Positions 43,275-50,388 of a DNA stretch of 64,000 nucleotides are shown piece by piece. The notes under the pieces were generated by a model. The model was not told where the DNA came from and did no database searches. It saw nothing but the letters and a program-made list of their open reading frames with translations. A program made the translations under genes and the position numbers. The stretch comes from Salinibaculum sp. SYNS191 (GTDB lineage: Archaea; Halobacteriota; Halobacteria; Halobacteriales; Haloarculaceae): NCBI RefSeq assembly GCF_037338445.1, contig NZ_CP147838.1:3162001-3226000 (forward strand), in the 5' to 3' direction. Each line of letters starts with the position of its first letter. Position 1 is the first letter of the stretch.

Positions 43275-44050
43275 CGCTCGAAGGCCTCCTGAAAGTCCTC
43301 GATATACTGGAGGGCAGTAGACCACGCGCCGATTCGACGAAGGTTCGCATCGAGTACCATGTCGTATTTCTCGTGAGCAACGTCGAGTGGGTGTGCGCTC
43401 AGTCTGTTCCAGGTTGAGGCCCACGACCGCCACGGTCGCTTCCCAAGACGAGCGGATGGCCGTCCCTCGGAATTTTCGTCGATTCGGAGCGCGAAGTCTG
43501 CACTGGCATAGATTGTCCGATGGGGCACTACCTTCCCAGCAGAATCCACTACCAGACGCAGGTCGGCGAATGCGTGGCCGTCGCGGTAGTTGTCGAGCAG
43601 GGCCGCGACGAGTAGTGTGTGGTACTTCAGCGAGGTGTAGGGGTAGTAGACACTCTCGTTGAACGCCGAGACAACGTCGCTCTCAAGCCACGACTGATGC
43701 ATGGTCTCTGGGTCGTTCTCGGTCAGGAGGGCGCGCACACTCCTCTCCACGCTGTTTCGCGTGAACCGCTCGGGCTCGTATCGACTCTTGCCCTCGATGA
43801 GCGACAGCCGGTAGAGTGTCTCGTGGTTTTTCACCGTTTGCTTTGGCTTCGCGCTGGGGCGGCTCAGTGCCGATGCATCGCCGTCCGCGCCGTGTGGGAC
43901 TGGTTGGTTTACCGGCACGCCAGCGAACGTTTCTGGGGCGTTGTCGTGGGGATGGCCATTGAGCTTATGTGCGTCGTGGCGGTAGGCGAGGACCATCTCG
44001 CCGTGATCGCTGTTGCCCTGGGCGTCGTTTGGGGTCGCCTTTTCGACCAT
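43271..44050 (-). CDS. Uncharacterised protein of the HRAMP-type operon
   Basis: A 259-residue protein between the Cas7-like and Cas5-like genes, joined to both (TAG-ATG before, ATGA after). The first 75 residues are polar and His/Pro/Asn-rich and probably disordered. The rest is helical with LYRLSLIEGKSRYEPERFTR, NESVYYPYTSLKYHTLLVAA and LRLVVDSAGKVVPHRTIYAS. It lacks cysteine clusters and recognised nuclease or polymerase motifs. By position it corresponds to the uncharacterised conserved protein reported in HRAMP loci, perhaps replacing a large (Cas8-like) subunit. Confidence 0.6.
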   Translation of the reverse strand: MVEKATPNDAQGNSDHGEMVLAYRHDAHKLNGHPHDNAPETFAGVPVNQPVPHGADGDASALSRPSAKPKQTVKNHETLYRLSLIEGKSRYEPERFTRNSVERSVRALLTENDPETMHQSWLESDVVSAFNESVYYPYTSLKYHTLLVAALLDNYRDGHAFADLRLVVDSAGKVVPHRTIYASADFALRIDENSEGRPSARLGKRPWRSWASTWNRLSAHPLDVAHEKYDMVLDANLRRIGAWSTALQYIEDFQEAFER

Positions 44051-44914
44051 CTATAGCCCCGCGGCGATGCGCGTCTCCAGTTCGTCGACGAGGGCTGGGC
44101 GATACTCCGTAGCCCACTGGTCGTCTTTGTCTTTCATCGTCTTGGTGGTGCGTTTCCCGCGGTCGAAGACACGCTTCAACTCCTGCTCGGTATAGAGTGG
44201 GTTGATGAGGTGACAGTCGACGATGCCAGCGCCGAAGTTTCGCGCCCCACCGAGTTGATGCATGAAGTCGGTCCTGTGGTCATTGAGGAACTCGATGGCA
44301 ACGGCCAGGAGGCCGATGAACTCGGGTTTCATCTCGCGAAAGGAGAGATGCCAGCTGCCGTCGAGATTGGCAACGGCATCCAGCTCAGTATTGCGCAGTG
44401 GCTCCCGGCCGTCATCGGGGTTCCGAGAGACGACATTCCGATTCAGCCGACGGTAGTGTCCCTCGGCCTGTCCGCGCGTGTAGTCTACGCTCGAACGGAT
44501 GGGATTGAACTTGACCGGGCGACGCATGACCTTTCCAGGAATCCCGGCGAACCCGCCGAAGAGATCGAAGATGACACAGCCATTGTCTTTCTTTGGATCC
44601 TCAGTGCATGTGCCCTTCTCGTGATAGCCGTCCTCGAGGTCGCGGTCGTAGACACTGGCCTTCATGAAGTTCGCGTTGGCTTCGCCGGGATGGCAGGCAG
44701 TGCCGTCTTTCCTCTGGACAACGTGTTCCATCCCGTGGCGAAGCCACCCTGAAAGTGCAAAGGCGGGGATGATGCCGCCGATCTGGTTCTGCGGGTCGTC
44801 GTCTTGGTAGTTGCCGTTCGAGGCATGATGTCGGTCGGTGATGATGCTATCCCCGACCACGAGGAGGTCGGTCTGAATCCGCACGAAGACGTCCGTATCG
44901 AGATCGTTGATCAT
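44051..44914 (-). CDS. Cas7-like RAMP protein of the HRAMP-type system
   Basis: A 287-residue protein, first gene of the operon. It has several Cas7 features: IGGIIPAFALSGWLRHGMEH (like the 'iPgssLrG.lR' segment), CVIFDLFGGFAGIPGKVM (like the 'C..C.LFG' segment of type III/IV Cas7, with reduced cysteines) and the glycine-rich loop HQLGGARNFGAGIVDCHL. Cas7 proteins polymerise along guide RNA. No CRISPR array, cas1, cas2, cas3 or cas10 is seen nearby. The 450 bases upstream hold no gene. Confidence 0.65.
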   Translation of the reverse strand: MINDLDTDVFVRIQTDLLVVGDSIITDRHHASNGNYQDDDPQNQIGGIIPAFALSGWLRHGMEHVVQRKDGTACHPGEANANFMKASVYDRDLEDGYHEKGTCTEDPKKDNGCVIFDLFGGFAGIPGKVMRRPVKFNPIRSSVDYTRGQAEGHYRRLNRNVVSRNPDDGREPLRNTELDAVANLDGSWHLSFREMKPEFIGLLAVAIEFLNDHRTDFMHQLGGARNFGAGIVDCHLINPLYTEQELKRVFDRGKRTTKTMKDKDDQWATEYRPALVDELETRIAAGL

Positions 44915-45369
44915 CTTGGTGGCGAGCAGGGGTTCAGTGGCGATTCCAGTGCCGCCAGAGGGGTCTTGGTGAGACGTCCGACTCCAGGTCTCTGACTAGT
45001 CTTACTGTCTCCTGTGTCCGTGAAGCCGCTCTTTACGCGGGCGTCACTGGCTTCCTCCCAACACGCGGCGTTGGACGCAGCGTCGTGCAGATGGCCATTA
45101 CGTGTCCCGCGTGACCTGCAGGTGTTTTCATCGCTCTGTACAACCGACGTGGCGAAGGGTTCAATTCTGACGAGGGGTAAGGTGCTCATGGGTTTCTTGC
45201 GACAGAATCCCGGCCTGGGTGGCTCCAACACCCGGGCGCTTCCCACGATGGTCACGACCCGACGGGCCGGGTATTCGTCACCTTCTGCTACAGAGCATAC
45301 CGTATTAACTGTTGTGCCTTCTGTCACAGAGCAGTACGTTGAAGAGGGATACCGACGACGTAGAGAGTA
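44915..45369. other. Intergenic region between the RAMP operon and a divergent winged-helix gene
   Basis: No coding frame with natural composition is seen on either strand, and there are no CRISPR-like repeats. A direct repeat (ttctgctacagagcatac at 45283-45300 and ttctgtcacagagcagtac at 45319-45337, 36 bases apart) lies just before the winged-helix gene. Confidence 0.5.
45283..45337 (+). promoter_or_regulatory. Direct repeat upstream of the small winged-helix gene, candidate operator
   Basis: Two imperfect copies of TTCTG(CT/TC)ACAGAGCA(G)TAC spaced 36 bases apart flank a TATA-like cgtattaact, 33 bases before the ATG at 45370. A small HTH protein could bind them. Confidence 0.4.
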
Positions 45370-45600
45370 ATGGACGACAAACGAGAACGGAACGAAGGCG
45401 GCCGGTTTGAGCCGACTCACAGCGACAAGGAGGTGATTGACGCTGTTCGAAAACATACGCCAGCCGGGACGCAAGAAGTGGCTGAGGAACTCGGGATTGC
45501 ACGCCAAAGTGCAGACTATCGGCTTCGGAAGCTTCTAGATGAAGGGAGAGTTTCGAAGAAGAAAGTCGGGAATTCGTTGGTCTGGTCTGTCGAACAGTAA
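45370..45600 (+). CDS. Small winged-helix DNA-binding protein
   Basis: A 76-residue protein, essentially one winged helix (KEVIDAVRKHTPAGTQEVAE, LGIARQSADYRLRKLLDEGR, wing VSKKKVGNSLVWSV) preceded by a charged arm. Such proteins are frequent on haloarchaeal mobile DNA. A relative lies at 46434 on the same strand. It is divergent from the RAMP operon and might regulate it, but no direct evidence exists. The next 334 bases (45601-45934) show no recognisable gene. Confidence 0.72.
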   Translation: MDDKRERNEGGRFEPTHSDKEVIDAVRKHTPAGTQEVAEELGIARQSADYRLRKLLDEGRVSKKKVGNSLVWSVEQ

Positions 45601-45934
45601 CAACAGATGGGAAGTGAACAACTATATCTCTAATTTACGAGCAGAAATAGCCAAGTAAAGCCATCTTACGGTGATAAACCACTCTATAGTCTCTTGGCAA
45701 CACCACATCTTCGTATTAGAGGGTATTATTGGTGATATTTGGCTACAGAGTAAAAAATGTATTCGGGGATGGGCAAAGAGGGCTTGGACGTGTAATCAGT
45801 TATCTCGAAAGGTCAGCATTGATACAATCGTTTACACACTTCTGCATGACTGTGATAGACAGCTGCGTTACACACGTAACTTTGTATCAACGACACTCTC
45901 AGAAAGAATTCCCGCGTCTGAGATCGACTGCGCT

Positions 45935-46123
45935 CTAGCAGTCGTGGATCCGGATACGCTCGGGGAGGCCGACGCGTCCACAGACTGGACACTCTGCGAG
46001 TGGGGTTGGATAGTCCACCCCGAGAATCTCGAGGATTGCCTGGAAGTGCCTGTATGCATCCGGGTCGAGTGCGCGCGTCAACCCGGCGGCTGCATGCTGG
46101 GCGATGCGCTCGTCGGTGTTCAT
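45935..46123 (-). CDS. Small zinc-finger-like protein
   Basis: A 62-residue protein starting MNTDERIAQHAAAGLTRALD. A helical N-terminal part precedes CPVCGRVGLPERIRIHDC, in which a CPxCG pair plus a late His/Cys could bind one zinc. Its ATG overlaps the stop of another small cysteine-rich gene (ATGA). Haloarchaea encode many such short CPxCG proteins with regulatory roles. The function here is unknown. Confidence 0.65.
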   Translation of the reverse strand: MNTDERIAQHAAAGLTRALDPDAYRHFQAILEILGVDYPTPLAECPVCGRVGLPERIRIHDC

Positions 46124-46260
46124 TCCCCGTCTCCTGGGAAATCTTTCTTCCCCGTGATGTAACACGGGGCACAGGGGAACGCCCCCGGGAGTGCGGCACA
46201 CTCTTCACAGGGTGGTTCATCAACGATGCGTTTTTGACTGGTGGGTTGCGTAGTTACCAT
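46120..46260 (-). CDS. Very small cysteine-rich protein coupled to the zinc-finger gene
   Basis: A 46-residue protein, MVTTQPTSQKRIVDEPPCEE and then CAALPGAFPCAPCYITG. It has two close cysteine pairs (C-E-E-C and C-A-P-C), suitable for one zinc site. Its stop overlaps the ATG of the gene at 45935. It is divergent from the winged-helix gene at 46434 with about 170 bases between. Confidence 0.6.
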   Translation of the reverse strand: MVTTQPTSQKRIVDEPPCEECAALPGAFPCAPCYITGKKDFPGDGE

Positions 46261-46433
46261 TGGTCTTCCCTGGATCAGAAGACCAGCCTGCGTGTCTCTA
46301 GCACGCGGGCATTTCTCGACGAAAATACCCCGAAGAGACTGTTCTTCTGTATATTAACCCACGAGGAATACTAGCATAAGCCTTGTGCTTCGTGGCATAA
46401 GGATTATATGTTCTGCAACGCGTATGTGTGGGT

Positions 46434-46673
46434 ATGAGCCGCGAGCGAGACGATGAAGGGAAGTACACCGAGATGGCGACGATCGACGCCGTGTTGGATG
46501 TGCTGGCGAGCACTGATGACCCAGTGCTGACGTCGAGTGAGGTTGCCGAGGCAATCGGCGTCTCCAGTGAGACTGCACGGCGGAAGCTGACCGAGTTACA
46601 CGATCAGGGGCTCGTTAAGCGTAAGGAAGTCGGGGCCCGAGCAGTTGTATGGTGGACTGTTGAGGAGGCGTGA
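46434..46673 (+). CDS. Small winged-helix DNA-binding protein
   Basis: A 79-residue protein with one winged helix (MATIDAVLDVLASTDDPVLT, SSEVAEAIGVSSETARRKLT, wing LVKRKEVGARAVVWWTV), homologous to the one at 45370. The start was set at the ATG giving MSRERDDEGK; an upstream ATG two codons earlier is possible. The promoter zone contains the near-repeat gcataagcc...gcataagga (about 46374-46405) just before a TATA-like gattatatg. Confidence 0.72.
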   Translation: MSRERDDEGKYTEMATIDAVLDVLASTDDPVLTSSEVAEAIGVSSETARRKLTELHDQGLVKRKEVGARAVVWWTVEEA

Positions 46674-46759
46674 AGCGACGCTGTCCGTTGGTCTGCTGTA
46701 CGCCAGTGAACATCTCCTCTTGCTGGCATTCTGGGTGTTTTGATCTTTATTCCAGATTC

Positions 46760-47060
46760 TGCAGTCGGCTATTCCGAAGGAACGTACTTCGTCGCCGTGA
46801 ATCCGCGCGGAACGACCAAAGAGTGTGCCTCCTTCGGTGTCCGTCCCGACAGACAAACCGTTGTGGGTTCGCGATCACTCGTGTCCCTCGTGCGGGTCCG
46901 AGGCTGACAGGGACGCAAACGTGGCGTGGCATATCCTTTCTTGCTGTCTCGAAAACGTAGGAGTGGTTCATTTCGAATCAACGCCTTTGGAGACTGCACT
47001 CACTGTGGATACGTCTGTATCTGCAAAGCGCGTCGTAGAAACAGGAAATCCCACTCTCAA
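46760..47060 (+). pseudogene. tnpB C-terminal remnant (IS1341-type)
   Basis: In two frames this stretch reads FVAVNPRGTTKECASFGV and then STDKPLWVRDHSCPSCGSEA followed by DRDANVAWHILSCCLENV. This is the zinc-finger and last RuvC segment of a TnpB closely related to the one at 30575. It has a frame break near 46830 and one zinc cysteine changed (CASF). The upstream two thirds are missing. The frame runs straight into an IS1595-type remnant. Confidence 0.75.
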
Positions 47061-47625
47061 GCGCTATGCCCGAGCGCTCGACGCGCCCTGTCTGGAGTTG
47101 ACTGGGCCCGTGGAAACCGACAAAGTGTGCGTCTCAGTCGGACTGAAGAGTCGCGAGCGTGACGGTCGGTCGCGCTCGCGTGGCCTGTCTACGCGTGGTC
47201 GTGGCAATCATGTACAGGACAAGCCGCCGGTGTTCACGCTAGTCGACCGAAGTAGTGACCGGTGCTACGTTGTGCCAGCGAAATCCGGCGACGAATCGAC
47301 TGTGCGACTCCTCCTTGCTGACCACGAGGAGGAGTCGCTAATCGTCTATACCAATGGATTTCGGGTCTACGACCCGCTCAATGTGGACGACATATTCGAC
47401 CGCCAGTACGTCATCCACAGCGAGGGTGAACACGCTGACGACGACGTACATGTCAACACATGCGAAATCCGCGCGTCGTCGGTGCGGCGCTGGCTCTCGC
47501 CTCTTCCCCGAGGAATCTCCAAAAACAAGCTGACACCGTATCTCAGTGCCTTGCAGCTCCGCCTTGAACTCTACAGAAAGCCTGGTGAAGAAACGCTCAA
47601 ACATGTTCTCGACGCTGCACTCTGA
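47061..47625 (+). pseudogene. IS1595-family transposase, C-terminal remnant
   Basis: Residues such as VGLKSRERDGRSRSRGLSTR, DKPPVFTLVDRSSDRCYVVP and VIHSEGEHADDDVHVNTCEI match the C-terminal half of ISXO2-like/IS1595 transposases of haloarchaea (DDE fold). The N-terminal zinc-ribbon and first catalytic residue are missing. It is fused in frame with the preceding TnpB remnant, giving an artificial 266-residue chimeric frame (46825-47625). Confidence 0.75.
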
Positions 47626-47670
47626 AAATCAACAACCTGCTTCACAAGAGCGATTTTGTATACTTTAGAG

Positions 47671-48732
47671 GGTGTCATAGAACAGTTACCACACCAAGAA
47701 GCAGGGTGAACGCTGAGGTGGAATGAGTCCAGCGACCCTGCAAGATGATCCTTCGGTAGACTCGTTTTTCAATGTCGTGGAAACTGAGACGCTGGCGCTG
47801 TTTGAGCACCTTTCCTTCGGATTTCTCGAAAAGTTCGACGTGTTCGCCCCAGCGAAGACGGGGCGAACACGAGAGCACGAGCCACCAGAACTGATGCGTG
47901 CCTTCCTCCATTGCTACTACCACGACATCTACGGCATTCGTCCCGTTGAGCGAGAGCTTCGGAACACGGTCGTTTGGCTGAGCTGTGGGTTCGATCGACC
48001 GCCGTCGAGAGACGCGGTCGATCGTTTTCTCACCGACCTCGAACACGTCGTCAACGAGGTCTTTGACCGACTCGTCGAGCAGGCCGCCCGACGCGGCCTG
48101 CTCGACTTGACCTACTGTATCGATTCAACCGACGTGAGGGCGATGCCCGCCGATCAAGACGCGTCCAAGTGCTACGATCCAACCAACGACGAGTACTACT
48201 ACGGCTACGGTTGCACGATCGTCTCGACCGGGCAAAAGATCCCGATTGCAGCCGAGTTTACCGAGAGTAAGCAAGCGCCAGAGGAGACGGCGATGCGCGT
48301 CACGCGTGACGCGCTCGCCGTCGCCAAGCCGATCTGGATGGTCGGTGACAGCGCCTACGACACGCTCGACTGGCACGACCACCTGCTGGCCGCAGGGGTC
48401 GTGCCAGTCGCTCCGTACAACGCACGAAACACTGACGACCCGAAAGACATCGAGTACAGGGTCGAAGACCGCATCGAACAACACAGCGAGGACGTTCAGC
48501 TGAAGCAGTCCACGCTGGATGAGACGTACAACCGCCGTACTGGAGTCGAACGAACCAACGAATCAGTGAAGGACTGCGGCCTCGGGCGAACGCACGCCCG
48601 AGGCCGCGTCCACGCACGAGCGCAGGTGTTTCTTGCCCTGTGCCTTCGCCTCGTCGTCGCTATCACCAACTACGAACGTGGAGACAATCCGGGAAGTACG
48701 ATCATCACGGTGTGACAAGAGTTCTATGACAT
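47671..48732 (+). mobile_element. Complete IS4/IS5-like insertion sequence
   Basis: A 1.06-kb element bounded by imperfect inverted repeats. The left end (47672) has gtgtcatagaacagttaccacacc; the right end, reverse-complemented from 48731, has atgtcatagaactcttgtcacacc. The perfect outer part is TGTCATAGAAC. It carries one transposase gene. No clear target duplication was found. Decayed relatives of its left part lie at 52091-52300, and perhaps at 38709. Confidence 0.8.
47723..48715 (+). CDS. DDE transposase of the IS4/IS5-like element
   Basis: A 330-residue transposase. The likely DDE residues are in YCIDSTDVRA (first Asp), MVGDSAYDTLDW (second Asp) and RRTGVERTNESVKDCGLGRT (Glu, with the following basic helix). 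The N-terminal part includes LMRAFLHCYYHDIYGIRPVE. I cannot assign the IS family with certainty (IS4 or IS5 superfamily). The frame is intact between intact ends, so the element is probably mobile. Confidence 0.85.
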   Translation: MSPATLQDDPSVDSFFNVVETETLALFEHLSFGFLEKFDVFAPAKTGRTREHEPPELMRAFLHCYYHDIYGIRPVERELRNTVVWLSCGFDRPPSRDAVDRFLTDLEHVVNEVFDRLVEQAARRGLLDLTYCIDSTDVRAMPADQDASKCYDPTNDEYYYGYGCTIVSTGQKIPIAAEFTESKQAPEETAMRVTRDALAVAKPIWMVGDSAYDTLDWHDHLLAAGVVPVAPYNARNTDDPKDIEYRVEDRIEQHSEDVQLKQSTLDETYNRRTGVERTNESVKDCGLGRTHARGRVHARAQVFLALCLRLVVAITNYERGDNPGSTIITV

Positions 48733-48939
48733 CGCTGAGAATCCCGCTAACTGAACAAACCACGTCTATCGGCTTAGATTTTCTGGTGACCCTATTGCTC
48801 GCCTCCCTTTGAGACTGAAAACCCACGGCAAGCAGTCGACTCAGCCACTTCCACATTCGCCGTGCGGGGGCATCTTCATTCGACACACCTGTCGCTCATC
48901 GTGCGCTGGCCCGGCCGATGAGAGACGCCCCGGCGTCTC

Positions 48940-49962
48940 TCAGGCACTCACCTCCGGTGGGTCGTACGGTTCGTTCTTCCTGAGCATGTTGAACAACGCC
49001 ACTAACAGCTTGCGCGCTGTTGCCACGATCGCTACCTTGTGCGGTTTGTTTCGTTTGTTCCGTAACCGCCAGTAGAACTGGCTCAAGTACGGATCCTTCG
49101 CGTTGTGTACGGCGGTATTCGCGCACTGAACCAAGATCCACCGCAAGTAACCGTTTCCTTCCTTGCTGATTTGGCCCTCTCTCCGCGAGTCGCCAGACTC
49201 GCGGATCACCGGGTCCAATCCAGCGTAACTCACTACTTCAGCTGCGCGGTCAAACCGCTCTACTTCACCAATCTCGCCGTAGATCATCAAGCCAGAAAAC
49301 GCCGCTATACCTGGCGCAGACATCAACGTATCCAGCTCATCTACGTCAGCTGCTACCTCTTCAATCCGCCGCTGCATCCGCTTGATCTTCACCGTGAATT
49401 CGTCGATTGCTTCCAACCACTGCTCCAGCAACAACTCCGACGCGTCGTCGAGCGTGAGTTCACGCAGGAACTCACGCCCTTCCTCACTCCACAACGATCC
49501 ATCGTAGGTGACGCCGTTTTGATCAAGGAGCGAGTTGACCTCGTTTTTGAAGTCTGAGCGCTTGTCTACCAACTTCTTGCGACCGCGCGCAAGCGCGCGG
49601 TAGCGCCGGAATTCTTTTCGCGGGACGTAGCTTTCTGGCACTTCGTCCAACCGGAGGAACCGTGCAAGGTTCTTGGCGTCCTTGCGGTCGTTTTTCTGTT
49701 TCTGATCTTCGAGCCAATCCGCCTTGGCCGGATTGGCGAGAGTCACGTCTAACTCTTCGTCAAGTCTGTCGTAAATGGTGAAGTAGTTGCTTCCCGCTTC
49801 GAGCGCAGCGTTACTACCGGCGTACTTCTGTGCAATCTCGTCGAGGTCCGCGTTGGCGACGCGGACCTCTTCAACGACTTGGCCTTCATCGTCGAGAACA
49901 GCAACTTGTGCTTGCCGTTTGTGGAGGTCAATGCCCAAGTAGTGATCAGTGGTTGCGGTCAT
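48940..49962 (-). CDS. IS110-family transposase (DEDD recombinase)
   Basis: A 340-residue protein. The N-terminal RuvC-like DEDD domain has YLGIDLHKRQAQVAVLD and NDRKDAKNLARFLRLDE. The C-terminal domain has MSAPGIAAFSGLMIYGEIGE, SYAGLDPVIRESGDSRREGQ and ISKEGNGYLRWILVQCA, with the serine nucleophile expected in that last part. IS110 recombinases integrate circular intermediates under guidance of a bridge RNA from the element's non-coding end. The gene is full-length. Confidence 0.92.
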   Translation of the reverse strand: MTATTDHYLGIDLHKRQAQVAVLDDEGQVVEEVRVANADLDEIAQKYAGSNAALEAGSNYFTIYDRLDEELDVTLANPAKADWLEDQKQKNDRKDAKNLARFLRLDEVPESYVPRKEFRRYRALARGRKKLVDKRSDFKNEVNSLLDQNGVTYDGSLWSEEGREFLRELTLDDASELLLEQWLEAIDEFTVKIKRMQRRIEEVAADVDELDTLMSAPGIAAFSGLMIYGEIGEVERFDRAAEVVSYAGLDPVIRESGDSRREGQISKEGNGYLRWILVQCANTAVHNAKDPYLSQFYWRLRNKRNKPHKVAIVATARKLLVALFNMLRKNEPYDPPEVSA

Positions 49963-50177
49963 GGTCTCCTCTGGAGTCCTGAATGCGTGAAGCGGAACGA
50001 CATCGCTGCGGGCTTGCAGCCACGGCCGACCTCGGTCGGCCGGGCTGCGCTCCCAATTCTCCTGTTCCTTCGCATCCGAGGTCCGTCACCCTCCCGTACT
50101 CGGAGGTGCATGTCATAGATCGACCTTCGGGACTCCATGACGTACTTCACGCTCCAGGGATTTCAGCGGGATTCTCA
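49963..50177 (-). ncRNA. Candidate bridge RNA region of the IS110 element
   Basis: The 215 non-coding bases between the transposase start and the sub-terminal repeat contain strong stems, for example ggccgac-ctc-gtcggcc (about 50026-50043), and a longer pairing ccgaggt...ctcggag. In IS110 elements a bridge RNA with target- and donor-binding loops is made from a non-coding end. This is a prediction from position and structure; the loops were not resolved. Confidence 0.4.
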
Positions 50178-50388
50178 TGGAGTCACCCTCTACTTTATAT
50201 TATGTCCCGGGCATATCTACAGAACACTAAACGAATACTCTTTATCCGATTGGTCGGATTGCCCTCAGTATTGAAGCTGAACAGGTTTCTCTCAAATCAC
50301 ATGCTGCTAATCGGACCGCCTCCTTTCCGATACCGAATTTTCAAATAACTGCGTTAAGAACAGACATGCAGAGCCTATCTATTACATT

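Larger units (their letters stand above)
48736..50177 (-). mobile_element. IS110-family element with 13-base sub-terminal inverted repeats
   Basis: TGAGAATCCCGCT (48736-48748) and its exact complement AGCGGGATTCTCA (50165-50177) enclose an IS110 transposase gene. Sub-terminal inverted repeats of this kind are typical of the IS1111 subgroup. The left boundary touches the end of the IS4/IS5-like element. A perfect hairpin gagagacgcc-cc-ggcgtctctc lies just past the transposase stop (48920-48941). Confidence 0.72.

Noticed and set aside
44915-45369. Possible CRISPR array next to the RAMP operon.
   Set aside because: Only one pair of imperfect 18-19-base repeats is present, with no regularly spaced 28-37-base repeats; no array was seen anywhere in the window.
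44911-45507. A 198-codon minus-strand frame upstream of the RAMP operon.
   Set aside because: Codon use is unlike the neighbours and it overlaps the clear winged-helix gene at 45370 on the other strand.
48563-48886. A minus-strand frame starting MSNEDAPARRMWKWLSRLLA, which looked like a gene cut by the IS at 47671.
   Set aside because: It lies in the non-coding 3' part of the IS110 element and the sequence beyond the IS4/IS5-like element does not continue it.
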